Origin: a virus
Strand: one strand, 5' to 3'
Length of the DNA stretch: 28,591 bases
Virus record (IMG/VR): IMGVR_UViG_3300010371_000095
Span: 1 to 28,591 of that record
Part shown: piece after piece, positions 6,411 through 14,644 of the stretch
Layout of the letters: every line of letters starts with the position of its first letter
Numbering within the stretch: the stretch's first letter is position 1
Notes under the pieces: generated by a model
What the model was told of the DNA's origin: nothing
Databases searched by the model: none
What the model saw: only the letters and a program-made list of their open reading frames with translations
Position numbers and translations under genes: made by a program

Positions 6411-6654
6411 TCTTCGCCCGGTTTCGCAAGACGAGTTCCAAGCCTTTCTGTCTTCGTACCCAAATCCGCTCTCTTCTCGCTCGACGCAAAACGGCCGCGT
6501 CTTCTACGAAGACAAGTCCAGTGGCGATGAATGGCCGGATAGCCTCGTCGCTTCGTACAATACACCGCAGCCGCCAAAGAAGCCACGCGCATCTGGTTGG
6601 CGCATTCCCGCTGAAAACAATCAAAGCGTAATCAAAGATGCCTCGGGGCGGTAA
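6394..6654 (+). CDS. Hypothetical protein, 86 aa, upstream of TerS
   Basis: The start at ATG 6394 is preferred to the in-frame codon at 6127, because the upstream part is a shadow of the 101-aa gene and reads as Arg/Trp/Ser-rich noise. The 86-residue product opens with Ser-Ala-Val-Arg-Asp-Leu-Arg-Pro-Val-Ser-x-Asp-Glu-Phe, contains a Tyr-Glu-Asp-Lys-Ser-Ser-Gly-Asp-Glu-Trp-Pro-Asp segment, and ends in Pro/Lys-rich sequence. It overlaps both neighbours. No function is assigned. Confidence 0.5.
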   Translation: MSAVRDLRPVSQDEFQAFLSSYPNPLSSRSTQNGRVFYEDKSSGDEWPDSLVASYNTPQPPKKPRASGWRIPAENNQSVIKDASGR

Positions 6655-6916
6655 GCGGGAAGGGGCCGGTCGCAAAGTTGGCTCGCTCACAACCAAGACG
6701 CGGGAGATCGCTGACCGTGCGACGGCCGAAGGTCTCACCCCTCTGGACTATATGCTGACCGTCCTCCGCAACGAGACCGCTGACCCCAAGGACCGTATGT
6801 GGGCGGCCGAGAAGGCCGCGCCCTATGTCCACCCCAAGCTGGCGGCGATCGAGCACAGCGGGGCAGGCGGAGGGCCGCTACAGGTGATCATCTCGTCCAC
6901 TGATGCAGACCTATAA
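6638..6916 (+). CDS. terS: Terminase small subunit candidate
   Basis: This 92-residue protein opens with Pro-Arg-Gly-Gly-Lys-Arg-Glu-Gly-Ala-Gly-Arg-Lys, a start widely seen in phage small terminase and DUF5681-type proteins. It continues with two predicted helices (about 20-50 and 50-75) and an Ala-Ala-Pro-Tyr-Val-His-Pro-Lys-Leu-Ala-Ala-Ile-Glu-His segment, also typical. The small subunit recognises the packaging site on phage DNA and regulates the large subunit. The gene overlaps the large subunit start by 14 bases, the expected arrangement. It is shorter than P22 gp3 and could be a truncated or different TerS class. Confidence 0.7.
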   Translation: MPRGGKREGAGRKVGSLTTKTREIADRATAEGLTPLDYMLTVLRNETADPKDRMWAAEKAAPYVHPKLAAIEHSGAGGGPLQVIISSTDADL

Positions 6917-8234
6917 GCCCAACCCAGGGCAACTGCGGGCCACGTCGCTGCTCACCGGGCCGCAGCGGCATACATTGCTTGCTGGCGGTGCTCGGTCGGG
7001 CAAGACATTCCTGCTGACGCGCGCTGTCGTGGTGCGCGGCTTGAAGGGCGAAGGCTCTCGACACGCCATCCTGCGCTTTCGTGGCAACGCCGCTCGGTCG
7101 TCAATCGCGCTCGATACGCTGCCCAAGGTTATGTCCGTCTGCTTTCCTGATGTGAAGCTGACGGAGCACAGGCAGGACGGCTTCTTCGAGCTGCCGAACA
7201 AGTCGCAAATCTGGATCGGCGGCTTGGACGACAAGGACCGGGTCGAGAAGATTTTGGGGCAGGAGTACAGCACCCTCTACCTCAACGAGTGCAGCCAGAT
7301 ACCCTACAGTTCGGTCGTTGTCGCACGAACGCGTCTAGCCCAGCAGGTGGAGGGGCTCAAGCAGCGGGCTTACTACGACCTCAACCCCGGCGGTGCGAAC
7401 CACTGGACCAACCTTGAGTTCGGCAAGCACGTCGACCCGATTTCCGGCGTGGCGCTGAGCGACCCAGATAATTTCCAGCGAGCCTTCATCAGTCCGGAAG
7501 AAAACGCCATCAACCTGTCGGAAGAGTTTCTCGACAGCCTCCGCAATCTGCCGACCAAGCAGCGCAAGCGCTTCTTCGAAGGCGAGTACATCGAGGAAAT
7601 CGACGGCGCGCTTTGGACGATAGAGTTGCTGGACCAGCATCGGGCGGAAACGCGACCCGATCTCAAGCGCATTGTCGTCGCGATTGATCCATCGGGTTCA
7701 TCCGGGGATGAAGACAAGCGGTCGGATGAAGTCGGCATCATTGTTGCCGGCGTTGGTGAAGACGGCATTGCTTACGTGCTGGAAGACCTGAGCGGGCGGC
7801 ATGGCCCTGGTGGTGACACGGGCTGGGCCTCGATCGCGGTCTCTGCATATGAGCGGTGGGGCGCCGATGCCATCGTTGCCGAGACGAACTACGGCGGCGC
7901 GATGGTCAAGGAAGTGGTCCGGGCGCGCGGCGCACATATTCCGTTCCGCGAAGTGAGGGCCTCGCGGGGCAAGCATGTCCGAGCCGAGCCGATCGCTACG
8001 CTCTATGCGCAGGGCAAGGTTCGCCACTACGGCCGCTTCCCTCGGCTCGAGGATCAACTGCTGGCGTTCTCGTCTGCCGGCTACACGGGCGACCGTTCGC
8101 CTGACCGAGCCGATGCCATGGTGTGGGCAATTTCTGACCTGTTCCCGTCCTTGACGGCGACCGAGAAGGCGAAACTCAAGCCGCCGATGACGATGCGCAC
8201 CTACACCAACGCGCAAGGCTGGATGGGCAGGTAG
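6903..8234 (+). CDS. terL: Terminase large subunit (packaging ATPase and nuclease)
   Basis: The 443-residue protein has both domains of the DNA-packaging motor. The ATPase half has Walker A Gly-Gly-Ala-Arg-Ser-Gly-Lys-Thr at residues 28-35, Walker B Thr-Leu-Tyr-Leu-Asn-Glu with catalytic Glu129, and a Tyr-Tyr-Asp-Leu-Asn-Pro coupling-type motif at 157-162. The RNase H-like nuclease half has Asp262 (in Val-Ala-Ile-Asp-Pro), Glu327 (in Ala-Glu-Thr-Asn-Tyr) and an Asp pair in Asp-Arg-Ala-Asp-Ala at 401-405. The motor pumps DNA through the portal and cuts concatemers. Length and order match the Terminase_6 superfamily. The ATG lies inside the end of terS. Confidence 0.95.
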   Translation: MQTYKPNPGQLRATSLLTGPQRHTLLAGGARSGKTFLLTRAVVVRGLKGEGSRHAILRFRGNAARSSIALDTLPKVMSVCFPDVKLTEHRQDGFFELPNKSQIWIGGLDDKDRVEKILGQEYSTLYLNECSQIPYSSVVVARTRLAQQVEGLKQRAYYDLNPGGANHWTNLEFGKHVDPISGVALSDPDNFQRAFISPEENAINLSEEFLDSLRNLPTKQRKRFFEGEYIEEIDGALWTIELLDQHRAETRPDLKRIVVAIDPSGSSGDEDKRSDEVGIIVAGVGEDGIAYVLEDLSGRHGPGGDTGWASIAVSAYERWGADAIVAETNYGGAMVKEVVRARGAHIPFREVRASRGKHVRAEPIATLYAQGKVRHYGRFPRLEDQLLAFSSAGYTGDRSPDRADAMVWAISDLFPSLTATEKAKLKPPMTMRTYTNAQGWMGR

Positions 8235-8238
8235 ATAT

Positions 8239-10419
8239 ATGGCCGATCCGGAAGAGGTTGAGGTTTCGGACGATGACAAGCTCATCGACGAAGCCCACCA
8301 CAACTTTGCCCTGTGCGAGGATTGGGAGTCCTATTCGCGCGACCTTTATGTCGAGGACCAGAAGTTCGGTCATGCCGATCCTGACAACCAGTATGCATGG
8401 CCAAACCAGCTCCTCACGGATCGCCTGCTGCAACAGCGGCCGACGCTGACCATTAACAAGGTCCGCATCCACTGCCTGCAGATCATCAACGACGCCAAGC
8501 AGAACAAGGCCGGCATCAAGGTCAATCCGACCTCGAACGAAGCCACCTATGAGGCGGCCGAAGTCTTCGAGGACGTGATCCGGCACATCGAGTATCGCAG
8601 CCGGGCGCCACAGGCCTACGACAAGGCCATGGAGAACGCGGTCTTCGGTGGATACGGCGCCTGCCGCGTGGTGAGCGACTATATCGCGCCGGACAGCTTC
8701 GACCAAGAATTGTTGATCCGGGGCATTCCGGACCCGCTGACGGTCTACATCGACCCGAACGCCAAGGAAGCCGACAAGTCCGACATGGACTTCGCCTTTG
8801 TGTTCGACGACATGAGCCGGGAGAAGTTTAACCGTCTGCATCCTGAGTTCAAGGACGAGATCGCATCGTCACAGCTCGGGGCGGACTTCACGACCTATTC
8901 GGGCTGGATCACCGCAGATACGGTTCGGGTGGCCGAATATTGGTACCGCAAGCACGACCGAAAGACGCTGGTGTCCGTGGTCAATCCCGAGACGGGCGAG
9001 CGCGTGTCCCGCTTCAAGGACGATGTGCAGCCGAGCGTGCTCAAGGCCCTCAGGGCCAACCCGGATGCCGACTTTCGCGAGCGCGAGACGGATGCCGTCA
9101 CGGTCAAGTGCGTGAAGATTGCCGGTGACAAGATCATCGACCGGTACGATTGGCCCGGCCAGTACATTCCCATCATGCCGATGGTGGGCGAAGAGACGGT
9201 GATCGACGGGCAGATGGACCGCAAAGGCCATGTCCGCTACCTCAAAGACCCGCAGCGCATCTACAACATGGAGACTTCGGCCGAAGTCGAGTTCGGCGCG
9301 CTCCAGACGAAGACGCCCTATGTGGCGGCGGCGGAATCCATCGAAGGGTACGAAGAGTTCTACCGCCTCGCTAACGTCCAGAACCTCGCCTATCTGCCGT
9401 TCAAGGCGTTCGATGATGAAGGGCGCCCTCTTCAACCGCCGCGCCGCGAAGACCCGCCGCGCGCCTCCGAAGCCTATCTGCGCAACATGCAGAACGCCGA
9501 GCAAGAGATGATGATGGCTTCGGGCCAGTATCAGGCTCAGATGGGCGAGAACGAGAACGCCAAAAGCGGGAAGGCCATCGCAGAGCGCCAGCGGCAGGGC
9601 GACAACGCGACGTACCATTTCATCGACAACCAGGCGATCATGATTCGCCAGATCGGCCGTGTGCTGATCGACGTGATCCCGAAGTTCTACGACACGAAAC
9701 GCCTTCTCCGCATTCGCGGCGAGGACGGCATCATGAAGAACATCCTGATCGACCCTGCCGCGCAGCAAGCCGTGCAGCAGCAGAATGATATCGCGGCGCG
9801 CGAGACCAACATCGTCTTCAACCCGAACGTGGGGATTTACTCGGTCGAGGCAGACATCGGACCGAACTACGCGACCAAGCGGCAGGAAGCGTGGAATGCC
9901 ATCGTGCAAATCCTCGCGCAGGACAAGCAGTTGGCGCCGATCATCGGGGATCTGCTGTTCATCAACGGTGACTTCCCCGGCGCCGACGAGATTGCCAAGC
10001 GCCTTCGCCGCATGGTGCCGCAGCAGGCGCTCAACGATGGTCCGCCACCGCAGGATCAGGCGATGCAGCAGCAGATTCAGCAGCTCACGCAGATGGTACA
10101 GCAGTTGGGCGAGCAGTTGAAGAACAAGGACGCCGAGACGAACATCAAGGCGTTCGACGCCGAGACGAAGCGGCTGGTGGCCATCGGCAATGCCGGGCCC
10201 ATCGTGACGCCCGAGCAGGCTCAGCCGCTCATCGCTCAGAACGTTGCGCAGATGGTGCAGGGCGGCATGCCGGAGGCGTTTGGGGCGCATCCTGCGCCGC
10301 CTCAGCAGCCCCAACCACAGCAAGGGGGATTACCCAATGGCAAAACTATCGACCAAGGAGCGCAAAAAACTCCCGAAGCGCGAGTTCGCCGGTCCGGATC
10401 GGAGCTATCCGGTGAATGA
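8239..10419 (+). CDS. Portal protein, P22 gp1-like
   Basis: At 726 residues this is almost exactly the length of the P22 portal (725). It has the family's acidic helical start, an Asp-Pro-Asn-Ala-Lys-Glu-Ala-Asp-Lys-Ser-Asp segment in a Thr-Val-Tyr-Ile-Asp-Pro context near 170-185, and a long helical C-terminal part (about 600-660) rich in Gln that would form the barrel above the head. The dodecameric ring is the DNA channel, the docking site for terminase, and the platform for gp4. It lies four bases after terL. The last 83 bases also encode the next protein in another frame. Confidence rests on length, position and motif style. Confidence 0.92.
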   Translation: MADPEEVEVSDDDKLIDEAHHNFALCEDWESYSRDLYVEDQKFGHADPDNQYAWPNQLLTDRLLQQRPTLTINKVRIHCLQIINDAKQNKAGIKVNPTSNEATYEAAEVFEDVIRHIEYRSRAPQAYDKAMENAVFGGYGACRVVSDYIAPDSFDQELLIRGIPDPLTVYIDPNAKEADKSDMDFAFVFDDMSREKFNRLHPEFKDEIASSQLGADFTTYSGWITADTVRVAEYWYRKHDRKTLVSVVNPETGERVSRFKDDVQPSVLKALRANPDADFRERETDAVTVKCVKIAGDKIIDRYDWPGQYIPIMPMVGEETVIDGQMDRKGHVRYLKDPQRIYNMETSAEVEFGALQTKTPYVAAAESIEGYEEFYRLANVQNLAYLPFKAFDDEGRPLQPPRREDPPRASEAYLRNMQNAEQEMMMASGQYQAQMGENENAKSGKAIAERQRQGDNATYHFIDNQAIMIRQIGRVLIDVIPKFYDTKRLLRIRGEDGIMKNILIDPAAQQAVQQQNDIAARETNIVFNPNVGIYSVEADIGPNYATKRQEAWNAIVQILAQDKQLAPIIGDLLFINGDFPGADEIAKRLRRMVPQQALNDGPPPQDQAMQQQIQQLTQMVQQLGEQLKNKDAETNIKAFDAETKRLVAIGNAGPIVTPEQAQPLIAQNVAQMVQGGMPEAFGAHPAPPQQPQPQQGGLPNGKTIDQGAQKTPEARVRRSGSELSGE

Positions 10420-10621
10420 TGGCGCCCATGCCGCCAATGCAAAGGCGCGCGCATCGCAGATGGAGAAGGCCGGTAAGCTTTCCGAATCCGCCAAGGAAAA
10501 GATCGACGCCAAAGCCAACCGCGTCCTCGATGAGGATGACGGCAAGATGAAGCGCCACATGAGCCCGCGCGACCACATGCGCCGGTCCAGTGCTGGCCGT
10601 GTTCGGGTGAGCAGCAATTGA
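10337..10621 (+). CDS. Small basic DUF6582-like phage protein, 94 aa
   Basis: ATG 10337 is selected because AAGGGGGA lies just before it (10321-10329), even though it falls 83 bases inside the portal gene. The product starts Met-Ala-Lys-Leu-Ser-Thr-Lys-Glu-Arg and contains Leu-Pro-Lys-Arg-Glu-Phe-Ala-Gly-Pro-Asp-Arg-Ser-Tyr-Pro at about 12-25, then Ala-His-Ala-Ala-Asn-Ala-Lys-Ala-Arg-Ala. This is a recurring phage pattern that I associate with DUF6582. Its role is not established; the same motif also occurs as a segment of larger phage head proteins. It may help head assembly. The stop overlaps the next TTG. Confidence 0.7.
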   Translation: MAKLSTKERKKLPKREFAGPDRSYPVNDGAHAANAKARASQMEKAGKLSESAKEKIDAKANRVLDEDDGKMKRHMSPRDHMRRSSAGRVRVSSN

Positions 10622-10950
10622 CCCGTCGTGGCTTTGCTCGCGTTCATCCGCTGGTGAAGAACACCGCCCGCGAGTTTGCAGGTGCCTTCTTCGACAACCA
10701 GGATGTGTTCTCCGACAACCGCTACGAGCGGACGGAGGAGTTTCGCATCCGCGAGAAGAGCCAGAGGGCCTTTGTCAATGCGCACTGGCCTGAGTTCGTG
10801 AAGCTGGCGCGCAAGGCGCTGACGGTGTTGCTCGCAGAGCCCGGCCGGGATGAGAGCGAGAAGACGCAAATCTATGACGCGCTGATCGCCGAACGCGGAC
10901 TGCCGAGCGACGAAGACATGGTTGCGCCCTCCATTATGAGGCTGAACTGA
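10618..10950 (+). CDS. Hypothetical head-region protein, 110 aa
   Basis: The start is a TTG at 10618 that overlaps the previous stop as TTGA, with a GGTGAG element upstream. The 110-residue product is mostly helical and charged, with an aromatic segment (Phe-Ala-Gly-Ala-Phe-Phe-Asp-Asn) near residue 20 and a Phe-Arg-Ile-Arg-Glu-Lys-Ser-Gln-Arg-Ala-Phe stretch in the middle. No family is recognised. Its place between portal and scaffold suggests an assembly-related role, without direct evidence. Confidence 0.6.
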   Translation: MTRRGFARVHPLVKNTAREFAGAFFDNQDVFSDNRYERTEEFRIREKSQRAFVNAHWPEFVKLARKALTVLLAEPGRDESEKTQIYDALIAERGLPSDEDMVAPSIMRLN

Positions 10951-11246
10951 TGGATATCGAGAAAAGAACGAATATTCAGGCGGAACGCGAAAATGCGTTT
11001 GAGATCACCGAAGCGGCACTTGTTCGTGCCTCCACGGGTGAACCCCCTGTCATTTACGATGTTCGAACGGACGAGACGAGACCGATTTCGCAGGATGACA
11101 TTGATCAACTTCTTATAGTCGGAAGCACGCAGGCTCTTCTGCGGAGGGCGATCCGCCATCTCGACGAGATGGCGGGGAAGGTCATTCGCCACGAGATGCC
11201 GAGAGACGACTTCCATGCGATCATGAGAGCGCTGGGAATTCATTGA
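10950..11246 (+). CDS. Hypothetical protein, 98 aa
   Basis: ATG 10950 overlaps the previous TGA (TGATG). The 98-residue protein is acidic and helical, with a Pro-Pro-Val-Ile-Tyr-Asp-Val-Arg segment near the middle and a helical, His/Arg-containing C-terminus (Ala-Ile-Arg-His-Leu-Asp-Glu-Met). Base composition looks slightly more A-rich than the portal and coat genes, which may hint at a different origin. No function is recognised. Confidence 0.6.
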   Translation: MDIEKRTNIQAERENAFEITEAALVRASTGEPPVIYDVRTDETRPISQDDIDQLLIVGSTQALLRRAIRHLDEMAGKVIRHEMPRDDFHAIMRALGIH

Positions 11247-11482
11247 TGAGACCGAATAAGCCCAAGTCTCCCGTCAAGGCCGACATGAACGCCGATGTCA
11301 TGCGTCGCGAGCGCGAATGGAAGGTCCGCGATGGCCTCGATACGCTACAGCGCGCGGAGGAAATCAGGCGTGATCCGCAGTTGATGCAGGACATCGACGA
11401 CTGCCGGCAGCAGAAGATGAAAGACCTCGCCTCGATCAAGGTCACGGTCGCGCCGAAGTCGATGAAGATGAAGCGGGACTAA
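11246..11482 (+). CDS. Hypothetical charged protein, 78 aa
   Basis: The ATG at 11246 is chosen because it forms TGATG with the previous stop; a TTG one codon earlier (11243) is possible. The product is strongly charged and helical, with alternating Arg/Lys and Asp/Glu (Arg-Arg-Glu-Arg-Glu-Trp-Lys-Val-Arg) and a Lys/Met-rich tail. It could form a coiled coil. It may be a minor assembly factor next to the scaffold. No family is recognised. Confidence 0.55.
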   Translation: MRPNKPKSPVKADMNADVMRREREWKVRDGLDTLQRAEEIRRDPQLMQDIDDCRQQKMKDLASIKVTVAPKSMKMKRD

Positions 11483-11545
11483 GGTCTCCAAGACGAAAAC
11501 CGAACGGCGCGGTATCGCCGCTTACTCACCCAAGGACATATCCTG

Positions 11546-12421
11546 ATGGCAGACGAACCGACGGGTGTGCAGCCCGACGCGGGCGAACTTGCGCCCAAGA
11601 ACGAACCCAACGTTGCAGTCCAGGCAAAGGATGTCGCGCCAGCTCTGGCAGGTCCGGCGCCGGACGCCCCCGACGATGCCGAAGCCGGCGATGATGCGGC
11701 TCCTGCCGCTGCCGCAGCAGCGGACGAACCGGAACTGACGCCTGAGCAGAAAAAGCTCAAGCAGGCCGAATGGAACGCCAAGCAGAACCGCTACGAGGCG
11801 AGTCAGGCCAAGAAGCGCCTCGCCGAGCTTGAAGCCGAGAATGCGGCCCTCAAGGCAGCCGCGACCAAGCCAGCGGCCCCGAATGCCAATGATGCTGCTG
11901 CGGCGAATGCGAACGCCCCGGAAGGCGGTTTCCGCTCCCAGCAGGAGTTCGATGCCGCCGTGCAGCGTGAAGCTGATACGCGAGCCATTCGCGAGCGTGC
12001 GCAGGCTGATCAGCGCGCCTTCGATGATGCCTGCAACGCCACCTTCAATAAGGGCGTCGAGACCTACAAGGACGATTTCCAGCAGGCCGTGTCCAATCTC
12101 CAGTCGGTCGGCATCATGAACCGCGACGTATTGGATCTGGTGCTCGCCACCGAAGACCCCGCGAAAGTGCTGTTCGATCTCGGCAGCGATCCCGACCGGG
12201 CGCAGGCCATCCTCGACATGACGCCGGCAAAGCGCGCCGTCGAGATCGCCAAGTTGTCCGTGGTCGCGCCGAAGAAGGCTGCCGACCCGCTTTCGCGGGC
12301 GCCCGCTCCCATTCGCCCCGTCGAAGGGACTGCCCGCGTGTCGGGCGATCCGCGCGACGATGACGACGATGCCGCCTGGTTCGCCAAGCGGCAGGCACAG
12401 CGCGCCGCGCGCTACGCCTGA
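11546..12421 (+). CDS. Putative scaffolding protein
   Basis: The 291-residue protein has the usual form of a head scaffold. It has a disordered, acidic Ala/Pro/Asp-rich N-terminus (1-65) and a helical coiled-coil stretch at about 66-110 (Gln-Lys-Lys-Leu-Lys-Gln-Ala-Glu, then Leu-Ala-Glu-Leu-Glu-Ala-Glu-Asn). A helical middle follows, then a C-terminal tail with an Asp run followed by a basic end (Lys-Arg-Gln-Ala-Gln-Arg-Ala-Ala-Arg), like the basic coat-binding tail of the P22 scaffold. P22 gp8 is 303 residues, close to this length. Position directly before the coat gene supports the call. A weak AAGGA lies about ten bases before ATG 11546. Confidence 0.8.
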   Translation: MADEPTGVQPDAGELAPKNEPNVAVQAKDVAPALAGPAPDAPDDAEAGDDAAPAAAAAADEPELTPEQKKLKQAEWNAKQNRYEASQAKKRLAELEAENAALKAAATKPAAPNANDAAAANANAPEGGFRSQQEFDAAVQREADTRAIRERAQADQRAFDDACNATFNKGVETYKDDFQQAVSNLQSVGIMNRDVLDLVLATEDPAKVLFDLGSDPDRAQAILDMTPAKRAVEIAKLSVVAPKKAADPLSRAPAPIRPVEGTARVSGDPRDDDDDAAWFAKRQAQRAARYA

Positions 12422-12660
12422 ACCCTCTCTTCTTCCCGAACTGCTCCGGGTTCTCGGGCAGCCTAGACCTCGTTCAATCCCATGCGGCTAACGAGGGCCG
12501 CATCGAAGCCGACACGACACGTCGAGACTGAGCCCGCTTTCATTCGCTTACGGGCAGCGAAAACTCACCGGCACAGCATAGAGCCTCAACCCCTCCGTCT
12601 GAACAGCGGACGGCTCCTGCCGTGCCTCGAAAGCAATTTGGCTCACTCGAGGTTTTCGCA
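12422..12660 (+). promoter_or_regulatory. Coat-gene leader with four predicted hairpins
   Basis: The 239 bases between scaffold and coat contain no convincing gene but four stem-loops in a row. They are at 12441-12461 (7 bp with one bulged T), 12482-12503 (ATGCGGC with GCCGCAT, 8-base loop), 12543-12561 (TTCGCT with AGCGAA) and 12595-12613 (CCGTC with GACGG). None has a T-tract, so they are not simple terminators. A GAGG lies about ten bases before ATG 12661. The leader may stabilise or process coat mRNA, or hold a late promoter. No consensus promoter was seen. Confidence 0.45.
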
Positions 12661-13938
12661 ATGGCCAATACCCTTCTCACTACGAGCAAGATCACCCGAG
12701 AGGCCGTCTTGCTCTTCCTCAACGCGAACCAGCTGATCCGCAACGTCAATCGCCAGTACGACGCCGACTTCGGCAAAGCCGGCGAGAAGATCGGCTCCCA
12801 GCTCCGCATCCGCCTCCCCAACGACTACACCGTCACGAAGGGGCCGGCCGCGAGCATTCAGGACACTGCGGAACAGCAGACCGTCCTCACGATGGCCACT
12901 CAGGCCCACGTGGACATCTCGTTCACCACGGTCGAACAGGCCCTCAGCCTCGACGATTTCGACGACATCATCCTCGAGCCGGCGATGAACAACCTCGCTG
13001 GTCAGGTGGCGCTCGATATTGCCTCGGTGACGGATCAGGGCTTCGTGTCCATCCCGTCGGGCCCTGGACAGGCTCCGCCGGCTCCGCTGACCGCGACGAC
13101 TGGCGGCTTCTGCAACATCGCCTTCAACGTCGATACCAACGGCACTCTGCTGTCCCCGAACAGCGGCACCGTTCTGGATGCCGGCGCGATCCTGTCGAAC
13201 AACTCGGCTCGGCTCGACAAGCGCAAGATCGTCCAGAGCCCCCGCACCGAAGCCCGTCTGGTCAACAGCCTGAGCGGCCTCTTCAACCCCGCCACTCGTA
13301 TCTCCAAGCAGTACGAGTCCGGGCAGATGAAGAACGCCCTCGGGTTCGACTTCTTCATGGACCAGACCGTCATCAACCACACCACCGGCACGATGACGAC
13401 CGCGACGGTTTCGGGCTTCTCGACCGCTGCGCCCTATAGCCTCCCGGTCAATGCCATCACCGGCACGCTCAATGTCGGCGACATCATCACGATTGCCGGC
13501 GTCAACGCCGTCAACCGCGTGAACAAGCAGACTACCGGCGAACTCCGTACCTTCGTGGTAACGGGCGCGGTGAACAACGGCGGCACTTCGATCTCGGTCT
13601 ATCCCGCGATCATCGGGCCGACCAACGGCAGCCCGGTCCAGTACCAGACTGTTGCGGCGATCCCGCTGGCGAACGCCACCGTCACCAACATCTTCGGCGG
13701 CGGCACGACCTACCGCAAGAACGCCGCCTATGTGCCCGAGGCCATCACCATGGCCACCGGCGACCTCCCGCTGCCGGACAATGTGAAGGCGGCGCGGGCG
13801 CAGTACGACGGCATCAGCCTCCGCATCCTGACCCAGTACATGGTCGGGACCGACCAGGAGGTCACCCGCTGTGATATTCTATACGGGGGCCTAGCGGTCA
13901 GGCCCGAATGGGGCTGCATCGTCGCGGACGTCATATAG
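12661..13938 (+). CDS. Major capsid (coat) protein, P22 gp5-like
   Basis: The ATG at 12661 gives 425 residues, close to the 430 of P22 coat. An upstream in-frame codon at 12622 is unlikely because GAGG precedes 12661. The N-terminus (Ala-Asn-Thr-Leu-Leu-Thr-Thr-Ser-Lys-Ile-Thr-Arg-Glu-Ala-Val) and the following Gly-Ser-Gln-Leu-Arg-Ile-Arg-Leu-Pro-Asn segment are typical of the P22 coat family, an HK97-fold shell protein with an extra inserted beta domain. The central Thr/Gly/Val-rich part (about 255-350) could be that domain. The C-terminus Leu-Tyr-Gly-Gly-Leu-Ala-Val-Arg-Pro-Glu-Trp matches the expected family ending, so the gene appears complete despite the endonuclease next to it. Confidence 0.9.
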   Translation: MANTLLTTSKITREAVLLFLNANQLIRNVNRQYDADFGKAGEKIGSQLRIRLPNDYTVTKGPAASIQDTAEQQTVLTMATQAHVDISFTTVEQALSLDDFDDIILEPAMNNLAGQVALDIASVTDQGFVSIPSGPGQAPPAPLTATTGGFCNIAFNVDTNGTLLSPNSGTVLDAGAILSNNSARLDKRKIVQSPRTEARLVNSLSGLFNPATRISKQYESGQMKNALGFDFFMDQTVINHTTGTMTTATVSGFSTAAPYSLPVNAITGTLNVGDIITIAGVNAVNRVNKQTTGELRTFVVTGAVNNGGTSISVYPAIIGPTNGSPVQYQTVAAIPLANATVTNIFGGGTTYRKNAAYVPEAITMATGDLPLPDNVKAARAQYDGISLRILTQYMVGTDQEVTRCDILYGGLAVRPEWGCIVADVI

Positions 13939-13966
13939 CTAGACAAACACGACCCACCTGAGGTAA

Positions 13967-14000
13967 ATATGCAGGGCGTTCAACAGGATGCCCTGCATAT
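13967..14000 (+). repeat. Perfect 11-bp inverted repeat over the endonuclease start
   Basis: ATATGCAGGGC (13967-13977) and GCCCTGCATAT (13990-14000) are perfect inverted copies separated by 12 bases. The hairpin contains the ATG at 13969 and overlaps the alternative ATG at 13999, so in mRNA it would hide both. There is no T-tract. It could delay endonuclease translation or act as a 3' end for coat mRNA. Confidence 0.7.
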
Positions 14001-14634
14001 GGACATGAAACGAGTGAAGGATTTGACTGGCCAGAAGTTTGGCCGGTGGGTCGTCGTGCGGTTCTCGCATGCCAAAGGCAACGCCGCGTACTGGTGGTGT
14101 CGTTGTGAATGCGAGGCGCATACTGAAAAATCGGTCTTCGGCGGCGATCTGAAGCGTGGCGAGTCGACTAGTTGCGGATGTCTGTCTCGGGAAGAGCGCG
14201 CCGCCAGAAGCACCAAGCATTCGCTTAGTCGTCACCCTGCTTATCGGTCGTGGATCTATATGCGCAATCGGTGCAACAACCCGAACTACGATGGGTACGG
14301 GATTTATGGTGGTCGCGGCATTTCTGTCTGCGAGCGGTGGAACACGTCTTTTGAGGCGTTCTGGGAGGACATGGGGCCAACATGGGCCCCCGGTCTGTCG
14401 ATCGATCGGATAAATTACAATGACAATTACAGTCCTGAAAACTGCCGCTGGGTAACCGCGAAAGAGCAGGCCAGAAATCGGCGCACTGAGACGATCATTG
14501 AGACGCCGGCCGGACCAATGTGTGTAACCGAGGCGGCGGAACTTTATGGTCTTTCTCGGCAGACCTTGTTTTCACGACTGCGATACAAGTGGACCGATCC
14601 TTACGATCTGGTTCGGCCGCCTCACCGCAAGTAA
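13969..14634 (+). CDS. Free-standing HNH-type homing endonuclease candidate
   Basis: The 221-residue protein has three parts. Residues 44-71 form a Cys cluster (Cys44, 46, 48, then Cys69 and 71) that may bind zinc. The core at about 88-171 has Tyr-x-x-Trp-x-x-Met-Arg-x-Arg-Cys, Gly-Gly-Arg-Gly-Ile-x-Val-Cys-x-x-Trp, and Ser-Ile-Asp-Arg-Ile-Asn, then Asn-Tyr-x-Pro-Glu-Asn-Cys-Arg-Trp. This is the signature of the phage HNH group in which Asp-Arg replaces the usual His pair. The C-terminus (184-221) looks like a helix-turn-helix. Such enzymes nick DNA and spread their own gene. ATG 13969 has GAGG five bases upstream; ATG 13999 or 14005 are possible. It lies between coat and the next head gene as an insertion. 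Confidence 0.8.
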   Translation: MQGVQQDALHMDMKRVKDLTGQKFGRWVVVRFSHAKGNAAYWWCRCECEAHTEKSVFGGDLKRGESTSCGCLSREERAARSTKHSLSRHPAYRSWIYMRNRCNNPNYDGYGIYGGRGISVCERWNTSFEAFWEDMGPTWAPGLSIDRINYNDNYSPENCRWVTAKEQARNRRTETIIETPAGPMCVTEAAELYGLSRQTLFSRLRYKWTDPYDLVRPPHRK

Positions 14635-14644
14635 ATAAAGCAAC

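Noticed and set aside
8869-10323. A 484-residue minus-strand open frame opposite the portal gene
   Set aside because: Its Leu/Arg/Val/His-rich composition is typical of an antisense shadow, and the portal gene on the plus strand is well supported.
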